Assembly: GCA_047975265.1 (NCBI GenBank)
Contig: JBKEDE010000042.1
Location: 1-64,000, forward strand
Length of the DNA stretch: 64,000 bases
Origin: UJ101 sp047975265
GTDB taxonomy: Bacteria; Bacteroidota; Bacteroidia; Flavobacteriales; UJ101
Direction: 5' to 3'
The position numbers and the translations under genes were made by a program. Under the pieces are notes generated by a model. It ran no database searches and was not told the DNA's origin. It saw only the letters and a program-made list of their open reading frames with translations. Each line of letters begins with the position of its first letter. Position 1 is the first letter of the stretch. This document shows positions 1 through 7,404 of the stretch, piece by piece.

Positions 1-1
1 A

Positions 2-1225
2 TTCCGCCAAAAACAAGGCGACCTAATTCCTTATCTTGATTCAAAATTTCAAGAAACAGTTTTTGCAAAAATATTCAATAGCCAAAATGTAGATATTGGA
101 AATACACCTCACGATGTTTTGTCTGTATTTGGAAACGACAGAATCGGAATTGGTATCAAAACGTGGATGAGTAGCAAACCCTCTTATCAAAAAGTAATGC
201 AACTCAAACGCTATAAAAATGAAATTCAACAAAGTAGCGAACTTGGATTAGATGCTTTAGCTTTTAAAATTTCGGAAATAAAAAACGAAAGAATGAGAAG
301 CGATTATGAACGTTTGGGATTATCCGAGGACAAAAATATTTATCATTATGTTACTCGTGATGAAGGTCGTTTTGTAATTAATGAATGTGCTTATCCACTA
401 ATTGACACAAACAATCTTAAAAAATTCAAATTAACACCTACTGCCTTTACTTGGTTTGATGGAAATAAAGACTACAAATTTACTTTTGGAGATTCTCAAA
501 TTTGGCAAAAATTTGACGCTTCAAAAAAAGACACCTTAATTCTCAACCAATTTGATGTAAAAATTATTGAAGACCCCTTTGACTTCTTGTTGAAAGCCTA
601 TTTAGAATTAATTGGAACTACAAAAGAAGAAGTTAAACCTAATATTGTAGAGGTTTACCTTCCGTTGTATTCATATAGAACTAAAGAGGTTGAAGAAAAG
701 TCGGGATTAAATGCGTGGAATGCCGCACCAAAAAATAAAGATAGTGAAACGTTACGCCCTTTAAACGAAGTATACATTCCTATACCAAGGGAGTTTCATA
801 AAAAATATCCAAACTTTTTCACAAAAGACATTTTTGAATTTGAAAAAGTTCGTGAAAACTATAATGGAGATAATAAAGATAAACCTGAAGTGCGTTTTCA
901 TTTACAACTTCCAAATGGTAAAAAAATTCCGTCTTTAGTAACGCAAAGTAATATGAAAGGTTTACAGTCAGGAAGCAATACAGAATATGATGAAAATGGA
1001 AAAAGATACGGTCAGTCTGCATTAGGACAGTGGCTTTTAGTTGATGTATTGGGATTAAAAGAACGAAAATTGGTAACTCGTGAATGGCTTAAAATAAAAG
1101 GAACTGATTCTGTTAGACTTTGGAGAAAAATTGAAGACTATTCAACCATAAATATTGATTTTGCACCTACTGGCTCATTTGAAGCATTTATGAATGATGA
1201 ACCAATTCCACAAGACGAAGAATAA
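2..1225 (+). CDS. Probable type II restriction endonuclease, C-terminal part (5' end outside window)
   Basis: The reading frame is open from base 2, so the true start lies before the window; the TTG at 119 is only an internal codon. The visible 407 residues have two parts. The first carries a G-x-G-I-K-T-W motif (about residue 50 of the visible part), as in nuclease domains of some restriction enzymes. The last 180 residues contain EVYIPIPREFHKKYPNFF, LPNGK and an ALGQWLL motif, which I recognise from B3-like DNA-binding domains of NgoFVII/BfiI-type restriction enzymes. The role would be cutting unmodified foreign DNA; a partner methylase would be expected upstream. The match is from memory of motifs, not a search. 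Repeat copy A begins about ten bases after the stop. Confidence 0.55.
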   Translation, partial: FRQKQGDLIPYLDSKFQETVFAKIFNSQNVDIGNTPHDVLSVFGNDRIGIGIKTWMSSKPSYQKVMQLKRYKNEIQQSSELGLDALAFKISEIKNERMRSDYERLGLSEDKNIYHYVTRDEGRFVINECAYPLIDTNNLKKFKLTPTAFTWFDGNKDYKFTFGDSQIWQKFDASKKDTLILNQFDVKIIEDPFDFLLKAYLELIGTTKEEVKPNIVEVYLPLYSYRTKEVEEKSGLNAWNAAPKNKDSETLRPLNEVYIPIPREFHKKYPNFFTKDIFEFEKVRENYNGDNKDKPEVRFHLQLPNGKKIPSLVTQSNMKGLQSGSNTEYDENGKRYGQSALGQWLLVDVLGLKERKLVTREWLKIKGTDSVRLWRKIEDYSTINIDFAPTGSFEAFMNDEPIPQDEE

Positions 1226-1235
1226 ATAAGCACTT

Positions 1236-1414
1236 CCCATAACATCGTGTATATGCAATAACGGGTTAAGTGCATAATTTGAACATTTGTCCTTCCTTGT
1301 CGCTACATGCATACATCGTCGGGGCTAAACGCAATTTTGCACTTCTCGTAATTACTTCGTATATTGCAGACGTAACAACTGCGTTTAGCCCCGACGTTGG
1401 CTGTCATTCTAAAA
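1236..1414 (+). repeat. Inter-cassette repeat, copy A (palindromic)
   Basis: This is the most complete copy of a dispersed repeat. It contains a perfect 17-bp inverted repeat, cgtcggggctaaacgca at 1317-1333 and its complement at 1380-1396, separated by 46 bases. The segment 1332-1414 recurs at 2050-2131 and, inverted, at 16382-16463 and in part at 46290-46345. Its left part (gggttaagtgcat... at 1263) recurs inverted at 50533-50592, and cgctacatgcatac (about 1300) recurs inverted near 15480. It ends about 15 bases before the start of the secreted-protein gene at 1429. Confidence 0.85.
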
Positions 1415-1428
1415 CCGAACCGCATAAA

Positions 1429-1941
1429 ATGAAAAATTCAAAAATTTTAATTCTTCTTTTTTCACTTTTCTTTGGATATTCTTTCGGGCAAAATAAGAAT
1501 GAAACTGAATTCCGTGAACCATTCACCTTAAAAATTGCTGTTGATAGCACGACATTTTATCAACAGGAAGTTCCAAAATCAAAATACATTCCAAAAGATG
1601 ATATTCTCCAAATTTATCCGGGAGATAAATTATTTATTGAAGCAGAACTAACTGAAGGAAAAACCGCTTTATTAAAAGTTGTAAAGGAAAATCTGAATCC
1701 TAAAAAAACTATAGAAATAGAGTTTACTCAAAATGTTGAAAATAGAATGAACAAAGGAATGATGCTGAAAGTTAAAAATCCTTTTGAAAAAAGTTTGCGA
1801 TATGATGCAATGATGTATATTGTTGGAAGAAATGAATGGATTGAAACGAGTATAATTCCTGTAAGACCAAAATTAATGACTTTTGAGATGTGGAATGATG
1901 CGATTATAACATTAGTTTTGAGTAAATGGAGGTTGGAATAA
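1429..1941 (+). CDS. Secreted or periplasmic protein of unknown function
   Basis: A 170-residue protein. The frame is open upstream to 1270, but that stretch is repeat copy A; the ATG at 1429 gives a clear signal peptide (MKNSKILILLFSLFFGYSFG, with Q after the likely cleavage site), so this start is chosen. The mature part is acidic to neutral, with no cysteine and no motif I recognise; alternating polar and hydrophobic residues suggest a beta-rich fold. It stands alone between repeat copies A and B, so it looks like a one-gene module. No function can be assigned. Confidence 0.6.
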   Translation: MKNSKILILLFSLFFGYSFGQNKNETEFREPFTLKIAVDSTTFYQQEVPKSKYIPKDDILQIYPGDKLFIEAELTEGKTALLKVVKENLNPKKTIEIEFTQNVENRMNKGMMLKVKNPFEKSLRYDAMMYIVGRNEWIETSIIPVRPKLMTFEMWNDAIITLVLSKWRLE

Positions 1942-1944
1942 AAC

Positions 1945-2131
1945 AACGCTGTACAACAAAGCATATAGCTTATGGCGGGTGAGCGACTGTCAGCAAGGTT
2001 TTGGTTTCGGCGGGCAGGAAAGTGCTTCAAAACCCGCCCGAACACAAAGCAATTTTCACCTCTCGCAATTACTTCATATATTGCAGACATAACAACTGCA
2101 TTTAGCCCAGACGTTGGCTGTCATTGTAAAA
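1945..2131 (+). repeat. Inter-cassette repeat, copy B
   Basis: The segment 2050-2131 matches copy A 1332-1414 with about ten differences and includes the core aactgcatttagcccagacgt. The part just after the stop of the previous gene (acaacgctgtacaacaaagc) resembles what follows other genes in this region, such as taacatcgtgtatatgc at about 1240. It ends about 50 bases before the gene at 2182. The left palindromic arm of copy A is not present here. Confidence 0.75.
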
Positions 2132-2181
2132 AGACATAAATCAAATCAAACAACGAAAAAAAAATATAACACAAGAATCAA

Positions 2182-2721
2182 ATGACAAAAACTGACCAAA
2201 TTGAAATCCCTTTAAGTAAAACTAAAATGACAATGACTTTTTTAGGGGCACTTGCATTTGTTGGACTTGGACTTTGGTTCTTAATAAACCCGCCAAAAAG
2301 TAACCATTGGCTATTTGGAAATCCGACAATAATTTTTGTGGTAGGACTTGCTTCCATAATATTTTTTGGATTAATTGCAATTACTATTTTTAGGAAATTT
2401 TCGAACAAAAAAGCTGGGCTAATAATTAACAGACAAGGAATAACAGACAATTCGAGTGGAGTTTCAGCAGGATTAATTCCTTGGGAGGATATTATAGATA
2501 TAACTGTTTCTCAAGTAATGAGTCAAAAATTTTTAATGATTATTGTCAAAAATCCTGAAGAATATTTGAATAGAGTGACAAATTCAATCAAGAAAAATGC
2601 AATGAAAATGAATTACAAAACTTATGGTTCACCAATAAGTATTTCTTCCAATGCTCTACAAACTGACTTTGACAAGTTACAAAAATTGTTGAAAGATAAA
2701 ATGAATGAATATAAATCATAA
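2182..2721 (+). CDS. Small inner-membrane protein, STM3941-like
   Basis: A 179-residue protein with two predicted membrane segments (about residues 15-35 and 50-70) followed by a soluble domain with GLIPWEDI, of the PH-like or STM3941 type. The opening IEIPLSKTK and the two-helix arrangement fit that family, whose function is unknown. The soluble C-terminal part probably faces the cytoplasm. The gene is alone, preceded by repeat copy B in the same orientation, and is followed by the promoter of the dpnM-like gene. The family call rests on recognition of motifs. Confidence 0.6.
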   Translation: MTKTDQIEIPLSKTKMTMTFLGALAFVGLGLWFLINPPKSNHWLFGNPTIIFVVGLASIIFFGLIAITIFRKFSNKKAGLIINRQGITDNSSGVSAGLIPWEDIIDITVSQVMSQKFLMIIVKNPEEYLNRVTNSIKKNAMKMNYKTYGSPISISSNALQTDFDKLQKLLKDKMNEYKS

Positions 2722-2771
2722 AAACAACGAACAGCCAACAAAGAACTGAGGATAAAACCAATTATTTTTCA

Positions 2772-2779
2772 TATTTTTG
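2772..2779 (+). promoter_or_regulatory. Bacteroidota -7 box upstream of the dpnM-like gene
   Basis: TATTTTTG fits TANNTTTG. It ends four bases before the ATG at 2784, so the transcript would start at or next to the start codon. No clear -33 TTG is visible. Confidence 0.45.
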
Positions 2780-2783
2780 GAAT

Positions 2784-3671
2784 ATGAAATTTGACACCAA
2801 AATTACAGCAAAACCATTTGTAAAATGGGCAGGAGGAAAAACCCAACTACTTGCTCAAATTGACAATGAAATTCCATCAGAATTTAAGACTACAAAATTC
2901 ACATATATTGAGCCATTTGTTGGTGGTGGAGCGGTTTTATTTCATCTCTTGAATAACTATCCAAATTTAGAAAAAGTTGTTATAAACGACATAAATTCTG
3001 ACCTAACAAATACGTACAAAACGATTAAAAATGATGTTGAAAATCTCATTTCAGTTTTACAAAAATGGGAAAATGAATTTCATTCTTTATTGGAAAATGA
3101 TGTTCAGAAAAAAGAATATTACTACCAAAAAAGAGAGTTGTTCAACACAAGAAAATCTACCAAAATAGAACAATCTGCATTATTTATTTTTTTAAACAAA
3201 ACCTGTTTTAACGGACTTTATCGCGTAAACCGAAAAAACGAATTTAATGTACCAATAGGAGGTTACAAAAAACCTTTAATTTGTGATACCGGAAATTTAT
3301 TAGCTGTAAATCAACTTCTTAAAAAAGTGGAAATCATAAATGGCGATTTTGAGAAAACGTTAGATTTTGCAAAGGAAAATACAATCTTTTATTTCGATCC
3401 GCCATACAAACCTTTGAGCGAAACATCAAGTTTTAATTCATACTCAAAAGATGAATTTAACGATAATGAACAAATTAGATTAGCTAAATTCTGTGAAAAA
3501 ATTGACAATTTAGGACATACTTGGATTTTGAGTAATTCGGATGTGAAAGACAAGAATCCAAACGACAATTTTTATTTGGGCGTTCCCTTCGGTCGGGCTT
3601 TACGTTACAATCTTTTGCTCGTACCTCACAAAAGGATTTCCACTTCAATCCCTAACGCAAAAGCAGCTTAG
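2784..3671 (+). CDS. dpnM: DpnM-like N6-adenine DNA methylase (GATC), C terminus replaced
   Basis: A D12-class adenine methylase. KPFVKWAGGKTQLL is at residues 11-24, the SAM-binding motif EPFVGGG at 43-49, NGLYRVN at 143-149, and the catalytic DPPY at 205-208 followed by PLSETSSF, as in pneumococcal M.DpnII (DpnM), which methylates A in GATC. Similarity runs to about residue 263 (NPNDNF); the last 32 residues are unrelated and encoded by a repeat-like element (3578-3663). The normal tail, with the K-A-T-R and S-K-R-G-K region and the final I-T-N-Y motif, is missing. The protein may therefore be inactive. It lies three bases upstream of the DpnI-like gene, which would make an active copy dangerous to the cell. 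Confidence 0.85.
   Translation: MKFDTKITAKPFVKWAGGKTQLLAQIDNEIPSEFKTTKFTYIEPFVGGGAVLFHLLNNYPNLEKVVINDINSDLTNTYKTIKNDVENLISVLQKWENEFHSLLENDVQKKEYYYQKRELFNTRKSTKIEQSALFIFLNKTCFNGLYRVNRKNEFNVPIGGYKKPLICDTGNLLAVNQLLKKVEIINGDFEKTLDFAKENTIFYFDPPYKPLSETSSFNSYSKDEFNDNEQIRLAKFCEKIDNLGHTWILSNSDVKDKNPNDNFYLGVPFGRALRYNLLLVPHKRISTSIPNAKAA
3578..3663 (+). repeat. Hairpin-containing element that replaces the dpnM 3' end
   Basis: The sequence gggcgttcccttcggtcggg...aatccctaacgc is richer in G+C than its surroundings and contains CTTTTG...CAAAAG around a short loop. I associate very similar stretches with intergenic repeats in many Bacteroidota genomes, but that is memory, not a search. No second copy is seen in this window. 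It encodes the foreign tail of the DpnM-like protein. Confidence 0.45.
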
Positions 3672-3674
3672 TGA

Positions 3675-4454
3675 ATGAATTTGAACTTTGATACTCATTT
3701 AGCTCAAGGCTATTCAAGTAAATCTCAAATTGCAAGACGATTAACTGAAAATTGGGTTTTAAATAATTCGTATTGTCCTAATTGTGGGGAAGTTCCGCTC
3801 AATGAGTTTGAGAACAATCGTCCTGTTGCCGATTTTTATTGCAAACAATGTAGTGAAGAATTTGAACTAAAAAGTAAAAGTGGTAAACTTTCTAACACAA
3901 TTACAGACGGTGCTTATTCCACAATGATTGAACGAATAAATTCAGAAAACAATCCCAATTTTTTCTTTCTAACCTATACTAAAAATTGGACAGTAGATAA
4001 TTTTTTGATTATTCCAAAACAATTTTTTACACCCGAAATAATTGTTAAAAGAAAACCTTTAGCAGAAACTGCAAGACGAGCTGGTTGGATAGGTTGCAAT
4101 ATTGATATTTCTAAAGTTTCAGAAGCGGGAAAAGTTTTCCTTGTAAAGAACGAACAGATTATAAACAGAGAAAACGTTAAAAATTCGTTCAACAAAACGC
4201 TATTTATTAGAAATAAAAAATTAGATGCAAAAGGTTGGATTTTAGATGTTTTAAGATGTGTTGATGAAATTTCAAAAGCAAACTTTTCATTAGATGAAAT
4301 GTATAGTTTTGAGGAAAAACTCAAAGTGAAATATCCAAATAACAACTTCATAAAAGACAAAATTCGTCAACAACTCCAAATCCTTAGAGACAAGGGTTTT
4401 ATTGAGTTTACGGGCAGAGGTAAATATAAAAAATTAGATTATGGAAACATTTAA
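3675..4454 (+). CDS. dpnC: DpnI-type endonuclease, cuts methylated GATC
   Basis: A 259-residue homologue of DpnI over its full length. DpnI is a type IIM enzyme that cleaves GATC only when the adenine is methylated. The PD-(D/E)xK catalytic site is intact (D53, E64, K66 in VADFYC and FELKSK), as is the zinc ribbon (C34, C37, C56, C59). The C-terminal part ends with the winged-helix segment KIRQQLQILRDKGFIEFTGRGKYKK, which reads the methylated site. Nothing suggests loss of function. The gene starts three bases after the truncated dpnM-like gene and overlaps dpnD by 14 bases, as expected for a dpnCD unit. In pneumococcus, strains carry either this cassette or the DpnII methylases, not both. 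Confidence 0.93.
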   Translation: MNLNFDTHLAQGYSSKSQIARRLTENWVLNNSYCPNCGEVPLNEFENNRPVADFYCKQCSEEFELKSKSGKLSNTITDGAYSTMIERINSENNPNFFFLTYTKNWTVDNFLIIPKQFFTPEIIVKRKPLAETARRAGWIGCNIDISKVSEAGKVFLVKNEQIINRENVKNSFNKTLFIRNKKLDAKGWILDVLRCVDEISKANFSLDEMYSFEEKLKVKYPNNNFIKDKIRQQLQILRDKGFIEFTGRGKYKKLDYGNI

Positions 4455-4611
4455 AATTGAAATACAAGAATTTTTATCAAAAACAATCGAAGTTGAAGCA
4501 AAAAATATTGATGAGGCAATTTCAAAAATAAAGGAAATGTATCAAAAAGAAGAAATTGTTTTAGATTCTGAAAACTATATCGGAACAGAAATAGCTGAAT
4601 TCAAAGAATAA
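4441..4611 (+). CDS. dpnD: DpnD/PcfM-like small protein
   Basis: A 56-residue protein, METFKIEIQEFLSKTIEVEA onward, with the pattern of the DpnD/PcfM family: a short beta-strand segment, the T-I-E-V-E-A motif, a helix (DEAISKIKEMY) and the ending EIVLDSENYIG. DpnD is the second gene of the DpnI cassette in pneumococcus; its role is unknown. The start overlaps the end of the DpnI-like gene by 14 bases, implying translational coupling. The stop at 4609-4611 lies directly inside the start region of the following methylase frame. Confidence 0.8.
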   Translation: METFKIEIQEFLSKTIEVEAKNIDEAISKIKEMYQKEEIVLDSENYIGTEIAEFKE

Positions 4612-4639
4612 AAACTTCAATCTTCTTCACGGAGATTCA

Positions 4640-5458
4640 ATGAATTTATTGCCACAATTTGAACACAAGTTTGATATGGTTTTTGCCGATCCGCCTTATT
4701 TTTTATCAAATAATGGTTTATCTATCCAAAGCGGAAAAATTGTAAGTGTAAACAAAGGAAAATGGGATAAATCTCACGGCTTTGAGTTTGTAAACAATTT
4801 TAATAGAAAATGGTTGGAATTGGTTCGTAAAAAAATGAAAGACAATGCAACCATTTGGATAAGTGGTACAATGCACAATATTTTCTCAATTGGGCAAATC
4901 TTAACGGAATTAGATTTTAAAATTTTAAATGTTGTTACTTGGCAAAAAACAAATCCCCCGCCTAATTTTTCTTGTCGCTATTTTACACATTCAACCGAAT
5001 TGATTATTTGGGCAAGAAAACACGAAAAAACACCTCATTATTTCAACTACGAACTAACGAAAGAATTGAACGAAGGCAAGCAAATGAAAGATGTTTGGAC
5101 ATTACCAGCCATTGCCCCTTGGGAAAAATCTTGCACTAAACATCCAACCCAAAAACCGCTTTCTGTTTTAACAAGATTGATTTTAGCATCAACACAAAAA
5201 GGTGCTTGGATTTTAGATCCATTTACAGGAAGCAGTACAACGGGAATTTCTGCAAATTTGTTAGATCGTAGGTTTTTAGGTATCGACCTCGAAAAAGAGT
5301 ATTTAGACATCAGTATTTGTAGAAAAAAAGAAATTGAAAACCCAAATATTGCGGAAAAATACAGAAATAAAATTCAAGGATTTAACAATAAAAAACAGTT
5401 GGATTTATTCCTTGTTAAAGAACCAAAAGCCGAGTATTTTACGGAATTGAAAATCTAA
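4640..5458 (+). CDS. dpnA: DpnA-like N6-adenine DNA methylase (GATC), N terminus without a standard start
   Basis: A beta-class adenine methylase close to M.DpnIIB (DpnA), which methylates GATC and also acts on single-stranded DNA. DPPYFLS is at residues 17-23, then WDKSHGFE, RKWLELVRKKMK, TWQKTNPPPNFSCRYFTHSTE and KHPTQKPL, with the SAM-binding DPFTGSSTT at 193-201. The motifs look intact. From the first ATG (4640) the protein is 272 residues. Similarity to the usual N terminus continues upstream in frame (KNFNLLHGDS, from about 4610) back to a CTG at 4595, with no ATG, GTG or TTG. The gene therefore appears to have lost its own start where it joins dpnD; the ATG at 4640 could still produce protein. 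Confidence 0.85.
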   Translation: MNLLPQFEHKFDMVFADPPYFLSNNGLSIQSGKIVSVNKGKWDKSHGFEFVNNFNRKWLELVRKKMKDNATIWISGTMHNIFSIGQILTELDFKILNVVTWQKTNPPPNFSCRYFTHSTELIIWARKHEKTPHYFNYELTKELNEGKQMKDVWTLPAIAPWEKSCTKHPTQKPLSVLTRLILASTQKGAWILDPFTGSSTTGISANLLDRRFLGIDLEKEYLDISICRKKEIENPNIAEKYRNKIQGFNNKKQLDLFLVKEPKAEYFTELKI

Positions 5459-5461
5459 AAA

Positions 5462-5740
5462 TTACTGTGTCCAACACTGTATAAACACTCAAAAGAAGAC
5501 AAATTTTGGAACTGGTTTTCCAAACACCAAAACACATATTACAACGAAATTGAAAATCTCGAAATACGTGAGAAAACATTCACCGATTTATCAACCGAAT
5601 TAAAAAATGTTCATCAAGATTTAGTTTTTGAATTTAGCCCGATTCACGAAAACGGAATTAGAGAATTTACAGTTTCGACAGAAGGAATAAAAGGTAAAAT
5701 ACCGGTTTCTATTAAATCTTTTTGTAAATTTGTGTATTGA
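5462..5740 (+). pseudogene. Remnant of a conserved hypothetical gene
   Basis: The frame is open to the TGA at 5738-5740 and reads KEDKFWNWFSKHQ, then STELKNVHQDLVFEFSP and REFTVSTEGIKG. This looks like the N-terminal part of a conserved Bacteroidota protein whose name I do not know. There is no start codon, and the last 20 residues (KIPVSIKSFCKFVY) look unrelated. The fragment follows dpnA directly and begins in sequence (ccaacactgtataaac) that resembles the junctions after other modules here. Confidence 0.5.
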
Positions 5741-5847
5741 CCGCTCATTAAGGTCAATTTATTGGTTTTCAATACTAAATTACTAATTTTTGAATAGCTT
5801 GTTTTAATTAAAAAAGTTTAAATGATTTTATAGAAACTTTTTGGATT

Positions 5848-5880
5848 TTGTTTATACTTTTTCTTAAAAAAGTATCTTTG
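5848..5880 (+). promoter_or_regulatory. Promoter of ruvX-def-DUF5606
   Basis: A TTG at 5848-5850 lies 22 bases before TATCTTTG at 5873-5880, matching the Bacteroidota -33/-7 pattern. The ATG follows the -7 box by eight bases, so the message has almost no leader. Confidence 0.65.
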
Positions 5881-5888
5881 CAAATAGT

Positions 5889-6308
5889 ATGAAAAGAATT
5901 ATGGGAATAGATTTTGGAGCAAAACGAACCGGTATAGCCGTTACGGACGAATTACAGATTATTGCTTCAGGTCTGACCACGATTGAAACAGAAGATATAT
6001 TCACTTTTTTACAAAATTATTTTCAAACAGAAAAAGTGGAAACTGTAGTGATTGGTTTGCCTAAAAGGTTAAACAACGAAGATTCTGTAATAGAAGAGCA
6101 AATTCAACAGTTTATTGCCAAATTTAAAAAGATTTTTCCGTTTATACAATTGGAAAGACATGATGAACGTTTTACTTCTAAATTAGCTTTACAAACGATG
6201 ATTGAAAGTAATACGACAAAAAAGAAACGCAGAAATAAAGCCTTGATTGACCAAATTAGTGCTACAATTATTTTACAATCTTTTATGGAGAAAAAACATT
6301 TTTCATAA
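5889..6308 (+). CDS. ruvX: Putative pre-16S rRNA nuclease / Holliday junction resolvase YqgF
   Basis: A 139-residue member of the YqgF (RuvX) family, with an RNase H-like fold. Seen: MGIDFGAKRTGIAVTD (first catalytic Asp in the N-terminal strand), VIGLPKRLN with the second conserved strand, RHDERFTSKLA, and the C-terminal D-Q-I-S-A segment. The length is typical. In E. coli the protein trims the 5' end of 16S rRNA; resolvase activity is debated. It heads a short operon with def and the DUF5606 gene, an order I know from other flavobacteria. Confidence 0.93.
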   Translation: MKRIMGIDFGAKRTGIAVTDELQIIASGLTTIETEDIFTFLQNYFQTEKVETVVIGLPKRLNNEDSVIEEQIQQFIAKFKKIFPFIQLERHDERFTSKLALQTMIESNTTKKKRRNKALIDQISATIILQSFMEKKHFS

Positions 6309-6335
6309 TATTTTAAAAAAGAAAATTTTAATAAA

Positions 6336-6917
6336 ATGATTCTACCGATAATCGCATATGGAGACCCTGTTTTGAAAGTAAAGTGTAAGGAAATATCCAA
6401 AGATTACCCTGATTTAAAACCATTGTTAAACGATATGCTCGAAACAATGCAGTCTTCACAAGGCGTAGGATTGGCAGCTCCTCAAATCGGGAAAGCCATT
6501 CGGATTTTTTGGGTAGATACAACCCCTTTTGGAGAAGATGAAGAATTTGGAAATGAGGAAGTTGCCAATTTTTCAAAAGTTTTCATTAATGCTAAAATGA
6601 TTTCTGAAACAGGAAAAGAATGGGTGTTTAACGAAGGCTGTTTGAGCATACCGAATATTCGTGAAGATATTAAACGTCATGCTCATATAGAAATTGAATA
6701 TTTTGATGAAAACTTTGAATTAAAAAGAGAAAAATACAGTGGAATCATTGCCCGTGTTATACAGCACGAATACGACCATATAGAAGGTAAACTGTTTATC
6801 GATTACCTGTCTGCATTCAAAAAGAAATTAATCAATAAAAAATTAACTAATATTTCAAAGGGAAAGATAAATGTGGATTACCGAATGAAATTCCCTTTGA
6901 TAAAAGGAAAACAATAA
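6336..6917 (+). CDS. def: Peptide deformylase
   Basis: A 193-residue deformylase, which removes the N-formyl group from new proteins. All three signature motifs are present: GVGLAAPQIG at 43-52, EGCLSIP with the metal-binding Cys102, and QHEYDHIEG with His144, Glu145 and His148. The spacing of 27 bases after ruvX and 4 bases before the next gene points to one transcript. Confidence 0.97.
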   Translation: MILPIIAYGDPVLKVKCKEISKDYPDLKPLLNDMLETMQSSQGVGLAAPQIGKAIRIFWVDTTPFGEDEEFGNEEVANFSKVFINAKMISETGKEWVFNEGCLSIPNIREDIKRHAHIEIEYFDENFELKREKYSGIIARVIQHEYDHIEGKLFIDYLSAFKKKLINKKLTNISKGKINVDYRMKFPLIKGKQ

Positions 6918-6921
6918 ATGT

Positions 6922-7344
6922 ATGGATATAACAAAAATTATTTCGATTTCAGGAAAACCGGGATTGTATAGTTTGATTAAACAATCTAAAACCGGATTTA
7001 TCATAGAATCTATAGAAACCGGAAAAAGAACTTCCGTACCATCGTCTAATAATGTAAGTTTACTGACCAACGTAGCCATGTACACAACGGATACTGAAAT
7101 TCCTTTGGAAGAAGTATTTTATAAAATTGCTGAAAAAGAAAATTTAGGAGCATGTATTTCTCATAAAGAATCCGGAGCTAAATTGCATGAGTATTTTGCC
7201 GAAGTATTGCCTGATTATGATAAAGATCGTGTTTATAATTCTGATCTGAAAAAGCTGTTTCAATGGTATAATTTATTACAGAAAGCCGGATTAATCGATT
7301 TAGACAGACCAAAAACGGAAGAAACAAAAGAAGAAACCCAGTAG
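6922..7344 (+). CDS. DUF5606 family protein
   Basis: A 140-residue protein beginning MDITKIISISGKPGLYSLI, the usual start of the DUF5606 family of Bacteroidota. The N-terminal half is an SH3-like beta segment, followed by a helical half. The charged tail (KTEETKEETQ) is variable in such proteins. The function is unknown; the constant position beside def and ruvX suggests a role in RNA or translation, which is inference. A strong terminator follows. Confidence 0.85.
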   Translation: MDITKIISISGKPGLYSLIKQSKTGFIIESIETGKRTSVPSSNNVSLLTNVAMYTTDTEIPLEEVFYKIAEKENLGACISHKESGAKLHEYFAEVLPDYDKDRVYNSDLKKLFQWYNLLQKAGLIDLDRPKTEETKEETQ

Positions 7345-7350
7345 AAAAGT

Positions 7351-7379
7351 TCCCGATTAAAAAAAATCGGGATTTTTTT
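7351..7379 (+). terminator. Rho-independent terminator after the DUF5606 gene
   Basis: An 8-bp perfect stem, tcccgatt/aatcggga, with a 6-base A loop, followed by seven T residues. Confidence 0.85.
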
Positions 7380-7404
7380 AATTATTTTTATAACCATACG
7401 GAAT

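Noticed and set aside
1270..1428. N-terminal extension of the secreted protein at 1429
   Set aside because: It lies wholly in the repeat and would hide the signal peptide.
1236..2131. Repeat copies A and B as a CRISPR array
   Set aside because: Copies are about 80-180 bases long, separated by genes, palindromic and dispersed; there are no regular spacers and no cas genes.
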